Source: Paulownia fortunei (lineage: Eukaryota > Streptophyta > Magnoliopsida > Lamiales > Paulowniaceae). Taken from it: a stretch of DNA of 64,000 bases. The stretch lies in contig CM033105.1 of assembly GCA_019321725.1 (NCBI GenBank), positions 13,963,632 to 14,027,631 of the forward strand. The letters run 5' to 3'. Made by a program: the position numbers and the translations under genes. The notes under the pieces were generated by a model. It saw only the letters and a program-made list of their open reading frames with translations. It searched no databases and was not told the origin of the DNA. Shown in pieces: positions 57,129 through 64,000 of the stretch (the first letter of the stretch is position 1; each line of letters starts with the position of its first letter).

Positions 57129-58331
57129 TAAATTCGAGTGATAAACAATTTATACACGAATTGAATTAACGAAGAACACTCTGAAACCTTTCCAAAACTT
57201 CGCTAATCTCCAAACCATGTGGCTGGTTGAATTTACTAAGATCCCCAAATGTTGATCCTCTAAGTCATATCCATACCTCAGATGCCCACTCGCAATTTAG
57301 ACTATGTTAGTAATCTCCAACTCAATAATTCCTATCTATTATGTTTTTAGGATTTGGAACAAACATAAATCACTATTTACTAATTGGGTACTTGATCAAC
57401 TCTTAATTCAACAAGGTAAAACAAGAATTGATCCAAAGTACTATGAGAATTAGAAAACTAATTTCTATTTTTTATATAGAGAGAGAGGCCGATTTTTGCA
57501 AGATGAATCTTGCAATTTTAGGCCAGCATGGGGAGAATTTATAGCTCCCCAAAATTCCACACATAGCAGCAATCTAAGACTATCTTGGATTCTTAAAGGT
57601 GAGTGTTTCATCCTTTTATCAAATCTTACTTGGATAAATATAGCAAGTCTTTAATTCCAAATTAAAGACATAAGGTAAGTCTTTGATTCCAATTTAAAGA
57701 CTTATGGTAAGTTTTTAATTCTAATCCAAGACTTAATTTTCTAGTTAATCTTAAAATTTAATTTTTAATTAAATTCTCACGAGCTTCCTATAAGCCCATA
57801 CCCAATGCGCCTTGGTCCAAAATAATTAGACCTAATTTAATTGATTTAATTAATTAAATTAATTCATCTAATGAATTATAAAGACCCAAAATATTATTTG
57901 TTCCAAACAATTAATTATTTGTTCTATGATAGGCTACCTAATCCAATTAGGTCAATTTAATTAATCTAATTAAATTCAATTCAATTAATTCAATACTTGA
58001 ATTAATTAAACCCCCTTTAATTAACCATATTAAATAAATATAATCTATTAATTGGATTATTTACTTAGATAAGAAATGAGATTCTTCCAGTTAGTGTATA
58101 ACCCCTTAGATTCACCCATATACTAGTAGTAAGGTCCCAACTCTTGTAATGTAATCGAATAATTAATTATTTTGATTAATTAATCATATTAGTTATTCAT
58201 ATTGAAATTAATCCATTAATTCCAATAACCTCACAAATCATGGTTAGCATCTACCAACCTGCTATAAAGACCTAGACATAGGTGAAGGTGGCGAACCCTT
58301 CCAATTACGAATACCATGCAAGTGCGGTTCT

Positions 58332-60790
58332 TGTAATACTCGAGCCTCACACTACTCACCTGGCCAATATAGTTCATGCATTTTATGCAACGTATGTGTC
58401 ATTTGCATTTTAATTGATATTTCATAATGCATTATATTTTATACGACATTTTAATAATTAAACTTTTAAAGTTATCACCGATATTAGTTTCTAGATTCTT
58501 TAACCTAATTGGTTAAGTTGGTACTAAAATATGAGAATTTATGTGTCAACTATCAGATAATATTATGATACACGTAAGTGAAAGGTGTCATCATTATGTT
58601 TATCGGTGTAGGATAAACTATACAAATAAATTAATTAGGGAGAAAATAATGATAGTAATAATAATAAAAAAAAAATAAGAACTTTGTCATATTAATTAAG
58701 AGATTGTAAATTCTTACTAGAAATAAACTTGGGGGTTTATAAATAAACATCAAAATATTATATACTAATTATACGTATAAAAATATAATATATATACATA
58801 CATATATATATGTATAGATGTACGAAATATATATATAAGTATATATGTGGAGTATAAAACAAATGATACCATAATTTACATACATATATATATGCATATA
58901 TGCGTGTACCACTTGTAGTGTATAATATATTACAGATATGTTATAACATGTTGTAGTAGATAAGTATACATAAGTTATAATATATTATATTAGGTTTCTT
59001 AATTGTTAAGCTATAATTATATATGTTAATACACGTCTGCCCCACAACAAATAAAGAAAAAGAAATATGTATTAACACGCACCACACACACACGTCCGTA
59101 CGGCAGCAAAGAAAGGAAAAGAAAACAAAAAGAAGAACAAATAGCATGAACAAATTTCAACCGTAGAAATTTGAGAAAATTTTTGGTAAGTCCCTTCTTA
59201 TGTTTGTACAGATAAAAATATATGTTTATGTCATTTATTTTTAATTTGAAAGAAAGTTTTTAATCCAAGTTAATTAGTTATCTACCTATGAAATAATAAC
59301 TAATATACACCTTTAATTTGAAATAAGTTAAGAATATTCAATTTTATTATCTTGTATTAATTTGATGACGGAATTAATTAAATTGATGGATTGATTACAG
59401 GATTATAACATATCAATTAAATAATATTAGAATAAATTTAAGACGAGAAATTAAAGTATTTAAAAGGTTCTGATTGGGGTGAAATATAAAAATTTTAAGA
59501 TTAGATTGTTACTCAATTAAATTTAAGATTTAAGATCCCTTATAAAATTTGATATAGAAACTTATTGATTAAGAATGAAAATTAATATGTTATACTTTTA
59601 CAGGCCGCCTTATATCTAAGATTAGGGAGGAGAATCTTGTTAACCTTCAGTAGAATATCAAAGGTGGAAGGTAAGTGAAAATCCATTTGCAACTACAATG
59701 CATGGGCATAGTATTTCTTGACTTAATTATATTAAATGTGATTCTTGTGTTTTAATGAGTAGCATAAATATCTTATAGTGTATACATTGTTTGGATGACA
59801 GGACATGTGATTCACTGTGTCATTGAACATGCCATTCATCAACATTTACAAGTGCATGCATAATACGTACTCACAGTTGAGGTTTTGCATGCATAACATT
59901 ATTTTTAGAAAGAAAATGTTTTGGTTGGCCACTACTAGTGTATCGAGGCCCATGTGTGGCGTATTTATATAATATTTAGGTCGCCGCGAGTATTACTTTT
60001 TGGAGGATCATAGAGGTTAACAGGGGGTGTGCCTCTAGTGGTCACGAGAGAGTGGACCACTTGACTGTGCCCTTATTGACGCCGCCAATGGGAATACTTC
60101 TGGAGGGTCACAGGGGAAGACAGAGGGTGGATCTTTGGTGATCCCAGAAGATGGCGCCCCGGACTGTGTCGATCTATTTATGGCTATATGATTATTGATA
60201 TTGTCGAGAGCTCTATCTGGTACATAGTAGGTGGGTCAAGGGCCCAGTGATGGAAAATGATTTTTTTAAATAAAATGATTTTGATGTATAAGTTCGCATT
60301 CTTGTCATAATCACATAGAAATGTATTGCATTTATGTTGGATTATCCCTTCAGCATGCATGATTTTCATTTACTGAGCATTAGTTCACGTAGTTCATGCA
60401 TTGTAGGTGAGTTTGATGATACTTGAAACTATGGACTTACTGAGCGAGCGGCGGAGTTCCTACAGGTTCTGAGGATCAGTGTACATGGATGACGACCTGT
60501 CGGGCTGGTTGTTAACTTATTTAATTTTGGAGTGTATTATATTAGGTTTTGGGATTTGTACTGTGTGTTACTTTTAAAATTTTTTGTACATGGGTATGTA
60601 AATGTTATGGTTGTTATGGGTGCTCTGCAGGTATATATATATATATATTAGTTTGTGAGTGAGAAAAATAGTTTATTATTTATTATGCTGTTACAGGAAA
60701 AAAAAATTATACAGGCACACAGGATTTATCATGTCAAAATTATTATATCTATAAATATATATGCGTGTGTGTAGTATTGGGGGTGTTACA
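58332..60790 (+). repeat. 5' LTR of the Tekay-type element
   Basis: It starts TGTAATACTCG and ends GGGGTGTTACA, which are near inverted complements as usual for this lineage. The interior has AT-rich segments with tracts such as 'atatatacatacatatatat' near 58790 and a GC-richer part at 59960-60170 with two similar 'tggaggatcatagaggttaa' / 'tggagggtcacaggggaaga' units about 115 bp apart. Confidence 0.85.
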
Positions 60791-60793
60791 GAG

Positions 60794-60805
60794 TGGTATC
60801 AGAGC
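60794..60805 (+). promoter_or_regulatory. Primer binding site (initiator Met tRNA)
   Basis: TGGTATCAGAGC, three bases after the LTR end. Confidence 0.93.
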
Positions 60806-61002
60806 GCGGTATAGGTTCTGTAGACTGTCCATGTACATAAACTTGGAACTTGTGGAAGCACCGCCTTGCTCGTAAGTTTTATTTTATTATGCATCATTGT
60901 TTCATGAATTATATTGGTCATGTTTTAAAACAATATTGCAACCATGATAAGAACATAGAGTGAGAGTAGTAATGGAGGTAGAAACCAAAAAAAGAGACAC
61001 CT

Positions 61003-62010
61003 ATGTCAAATGACGATCGGGACACTGTTATAGACCGACTTACAGAACTTATTCAACGACAATCAGAATAAATTCAACAACTCATCCAGCAGAGGGATGT
61101 GGGTGGACAACAGAGATCTGAAATAAATCAACCACAGCCCCGAGCAAAACCAGTGGAGATAGTTGGGGAAAGATTCAGAAAACTCAATCCACCAATATTT
61201 GAAGATGCGATAGATCCCACAGTTATAGAGGATTGGCTGAGAACCCTAGAAAATATATTCCAGTATAGCAGAGTCCCAGAGGAAGAGAAGGTGATATGCG
61301 CCTCGTTTATGCTTCGTGGAAGTGCTGGGCACTGGTGGGATACAATGAGGAGCGTAGATGATCCCTTTACTATGACTTGGGAAAGATTCAAAGAGTTATT
61401 TAGAAACAAATACTTCACAGTGGCTGTTCGTGCAATGAAGATGAATGAATTTATACAACTACGACAGGGAGCTATGATAGTTGGGGACTACATTCGAAAA
61501 TTTGAACAGTTATCCAGGTTTGCCATGCATATGATTAGCACTGATGCACTGAAAGTAGAAAGATTCCTTGAAGGTTTGAGGCCAAAACTATACAGAGATG
61601 TTAATATGGCGGGAATTCAAGGAGTCACATATTCACAGATTGCTGAGAGAGCATTAGTTGCTGAGCAAGCTGAACTTAGAATTGTTCGTGCGCTGGAAGC
61701 TCGTCGTCAATTTTAGCAAGGACAAGGACAGAGGTGGGTTGGAAATGAAAAGAAAGACCATTCCAAGCTCAAGGACAGAAACTCGAATTTCGATCGAAAC
61801 CAGGGCAGCAACAGTGGGAGCAAAATAAGAAACCAAAGATAGAGCAGGGGAAAGCGCCAATGCCACAATCTATGTGCCCTAGATGCGGTGGTCAACATGT
61901 GGGAAACTGCCCTACAAATCCTAGAAGGTGTTATGTGTGTGGAAAGGTTGGTCATATTGCTAGAACATGCTTGAAGAATCCAAACTCTATAAAGCAACAG
62001 AATGTACTTG
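61003..62010 (+). pseudogene. Tekay-type gag with zinc knuckles
   Basis: The ATG at 61003 gives MSNDDRDTVIDRLTELIQRQ and stops at codon 23 (TAA, 61069-61071; a CAA is likely original). The next 200 codons are open: RFRKLNPPIFEDAIDPTVIE, FMLRGSAGHWWDTM and FNKYF-like text of the Retrotrans_gag domain, up to a stop at 61714-61716. The nucleocapsid follows in a shifted frame with CPRCGGQHVGNC and CYVCGKVGHIARTC (61870-61970), both knuckles intact. Confidence 0.92.
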
Positions 62011-62492
62011 CTAGAGTTTTTACCATCACTAGGGCAGACGCAGAGGCGAATCCATCAGTAGTGACAGGTAAACTCTTCATCCATGATACTCCAGCATTCA
62101 TACTATTTGATTCAGGAGCTACACATTCATTTGCATCCACTGAGTATGTGAAGAGGCTGGGTAAGACACCTGACATAACAGAAATTAGTTACAATGTGAC
62201 GATTCCTTCTGGAGACTCAAAGCAGACCAATCAGATTTTGAAAGCTTGTGCCATTCCTATTGAAGATAGAGAACTATATGTTGATCTGATTGTATTGGCC
62301 ATGAATGACTATGACATAATTTTGGGCATGGACTGGTTATCAAAGTACTGTGCTACCATAGATTGCCAGAAAAAGACAGTGACATTCCAACTCCTGAGAA
62401 GAACTTTTTATGTTTGTTGGAATTATGAAGAACTTCAGATTCCCACTAATATCAACGCTGAAAGCACAATATTTATTAGAAGCGGGTTGTGA
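62011..62492 (+). pseudogene. Tekay-type aspartic protease
   Basis: In the frame that starts at 61860 the protease has GKLFIHDTPAFILFDSGATHSF, with catalytic Asp-Ser-Gly, and IILGMDWL near 62320. The frame meets TGA at 62490-62492, in a place where relatives have Cys (SGCxGYL), and continues in the same frame beyond it, so this is a point mutation in a gag-pol fusion. Confidence 0.9.
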
Positions 62493-63180
62493 GGGTATTT
62501 AGTCAGTGTTATAAGCATTGAAGAACAACACCATCCTACACTTAGTAAAGTACCAGTGGTTCAGGAATACCCTGAAGTATTTCCAGATGATCTTCCTGGG
62601 TTACCACTTGATCATGAGATAGAGTTTGTTATTGAATTGCAGCCGGGAACATCTCCAATCTCAAAATCCCCGTATCGAATGGCTACATCTGAGTTAAAGG
62701 AATTGAAGATACAATTACAGGAATTACAGGAAAAATGTTTTATCAGACCTAGCTTTTCACCGTGGGGTGCGCCTGTCCTGTTTGTACGAAAGAAGAATGG
62801 TATGATGAGACTGTGCATAGACTACCGAGAATTAAATAAGGTTACAATCAAGAATAAATACCCTTTACCTCAATTGATGATTTATTCGATCAGCTCCAGG
62901 GTGCAGTAGTATTTTCAAAATTGATTTACGATCTGGGTATCATTAATTGAAAATAAAAGAAATGACATTTCAAAGACAGCATTTCGCACGAGGTATGGAC
63001 ATTATGAGTTTCTAGTGATGCCATTTGGATTAACTAATGCCCCAACAGCTTTCATGGATCTGATGAATCAGGTATTCAAGATTTTCTAGATAAATTTATT
63101 ATTGTGTTTATCGATGACATCCTGATTTACTCCAAAACAAAGGAAGAGCACGGACACATTTGAAAATGGTGTTAGAGTTT
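62493..63180 (+). pseudogene. Tekay-type reverse transcriptase
   Basis: It begins [20 protein letters not shown] and continues through [29 protein letters not shown] and [21 protein letters not shown] frameshift near 62870 is followed by [16 protein letters not shown], further small indels, [20 protein letters not shown], and [14 protein letters not shown] at about 63093-63135, which carries the catalytic Asp pair. At least four indels break the frame. Confidence 0.92.
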
Positions 63181-63185
63181 TAAAG

Positions 63186-64000
63186 GTGAAACAATTATAT
63201 GCTAAATTCAAGAAATGTGAATTCTGGTTGGACCGAGTGGTATTCTTGGGACATGTCATATCAGGAGCAGGAATATTAGTAGATCCAAGTAAAGTAGAAG
63301 CTATTAATAGCTGGCCACAACCTACAAATCCTTCAGAAGTACGTAGCTTTCTTGGTTTGGCTAGATACTACCGTAGATTTGTAGAAGGATTTTCCAAGAT
63401 TGCTTTCCCTTTAACACAGTTAACACGAAAGGGTATAACATTTAAATGGACAGAGACATGTGAGCAAAGTTTCCAAGAATTGAAGAAGAGGTTGACATCA
63501 GCACCCATTCTTTCAATTCCATCAGGTACTGGAGGCTTTGTAGTTTACAGTGATGCTCGAAGAATGGCTTGGGATGTGTACTGATGCAAAATGGGAAAGT
63601 GATTGCATATGCATCGAGGCAGCTGAAAGAATATGAAAGAAATTACCCTACACATGATTTGGAGCTTGCTGCAGTGGTATTTGCATTGAAAATATGGAGA
63701 CACTATCTATATGGGGAGCGATGTGAAATCTATACAGATCACAAGAGCTTAAAATACTTCTTCACGCAAAAAGAACTGAATATGCGACAACGAAGGTGGT
63801 TGGAGCTGGTAAAGGATTATGACTGTGTTATCAACTACCATCCGGGTAAGGCTAATGTGGTGGCAGATGCACTGAGCAGAAAATCAATACAAGGTACCGC
63901 AGCTACTCTTTCTGTTCAGAGACCAGAGTTAATTGAATTCCAGAAAATGAATGTGGAGATTGTACAATTGGGAGAAATGGAAATAAAGTTGGCAGCCTTG
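63186..64000 (+). pseudogene. Tekay-type RT connection and RNase H (runs off the edge)
   Basis: From 63186 the frame is open for 132 codons: [40 protein letters not shown] and FVVYSDA. A one-base deletion near 63556 changes frame, after which RNase H runs without a stop to the window end. It has [48 protein letters not shown] and VADALSRKS. The acidic residues of the active site are all present. Confidence 0.92.

Larger units (their letters stand above)
47948..58331 (-). repeat. Copia LTR, split by gypsy element B and cut by the Tekay element
   Basis: The visible parts are 47948-48084 and 57134-58331. The start TATTGGGTTCGCATAACC matches the family's LTR end, and the right part has the GCCGATTTT block (57488), AATTAATT-type strings and 'gaataccatgcaagtg' (58308). 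About 1.34 kb is present before the Tekay LTR begins at 58332; the remainder, if any, lies beyond the window. Whether it is a solo LTR cannot be told. Confidence 0.8.
58332..64000 (+). mobile_element. Ty3/gypsy chromovirus, Tekay/Del type, cut by window end
   Basis: It comprises a 5' LTR of 2459 bp, an initiator Met PBS, then gag, protease, RT and RNase H in that order up to the window edge; integrase, chromodomain and 3' LTR would lie outside. It interrupts the copia LTR at 58331. Each coding block is well conserved but broken by single-base frameshifts or stops, so this copy is defective though fairly recent. Confidence 0.92.

Noticed and set aside
58790..58900. AT-rich 'atatacatacatatat' patch as a matrix-attachment or origin element
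   Set aside because: Simple AT-rich text inside an LTR; nothing specific supports such a role.
58332..64000. Possibility that the right-edge polyprotein is an endogenous pararetrovirus
   Set aside because: It has a TG...CA type LTR, an initiator Met PBS directly after it, gag with two knuckles and DSGATHSF protease of chromovirus type, and no movement-protein likeness.
1..64000. tRNA, rRNA, CRISPR arrays, operons
   Set aside because: No tRNA- or rRNA-like sequence and no regularly spaced direct repeats of CRISPR type were seen; the window is plant nuclear DNA.

Overview
The window looks like a repeat-rich, AT-rich piece of a flowering-plant nuclear genome. It carries plant retroelement lineages (Athila-type and Tekay/Del-type Ty3-gypsy, Ty1-copia, L1 LINE), a Helitron and MITEs. 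The only host-gene signals are a LOG-type cytokinin-enzyme retrocopy and a phospholipase D alpha first coding exon. A eudicot is likely; the species cannot be named from the sequence. No intact functional host gene was found.

Left flank, 1-8.6 kb: a badly decayed plus-strand copia pol remnant, quiet AT-rich DNA, an orphan PLD-alpha first exon on the minus strand with a (TG)n tract and a small MITE upstream, and a truncated copia LTR.

Main body, 8.64-47.95 kb: one decayed L1 LINE (+ strand, ORF1 with DUF4283 and a CCHC knuckle, ORF2 with endonuclease and RT). Three insertions split it, each of which can be removed to give back continuous L1 sequence: (a) an Athila-type gypsy element, 9136-37142; (b) a Tourist/Harbinger-type MITE, 39461-40077, TSD TTA; (c) a 6.7-kb non-autonomous Helitron on the minus strand, 40881-47615, in an A|T target. 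The Athila element was itself hit by a plus-strand copia solo LTR (12294-32856, TSD GTCTG). That LTR was hit by minus-strand copia element 1 (12637-31135, TSD GCTAG/GCTAA), and element 1 by minus-strand copia element 2 (16704-25375, TSD GATCT). This is a five-level nest whose innermost member has the most similar LTRs, as expected for the youngest.

Right part, 47.95-64 kb: a minus-strand copia LTR begins at 47948 and is split by a minus-strand gypsy element (48085-57128, perfect TSD TAAAT). The interior of that element holds gag, protease, a misplaced integrase zinc-finger fragment and an intronless, frame-preserved 217-codon LOG gene copy with three stop codons. The same copia LTR is cut again at 58332 by a plus-strand Tekay/Del chromovirus, which runs off the right edge (5' LTR, iMet PBS, gag, protease, RT, RNase H seen).

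The genes do not form a pathway; the window records successive transposition. The most unusual items are the LOG retrocopy inside a gypsy element, the youngest copia element with a truncated 5' LTR yet an exact target-site duplication, its GC-rich palindromic leader, a 1.8-kb near-palindrome inside the Helitron, and a second Helitron 5' terminus inside the same element.
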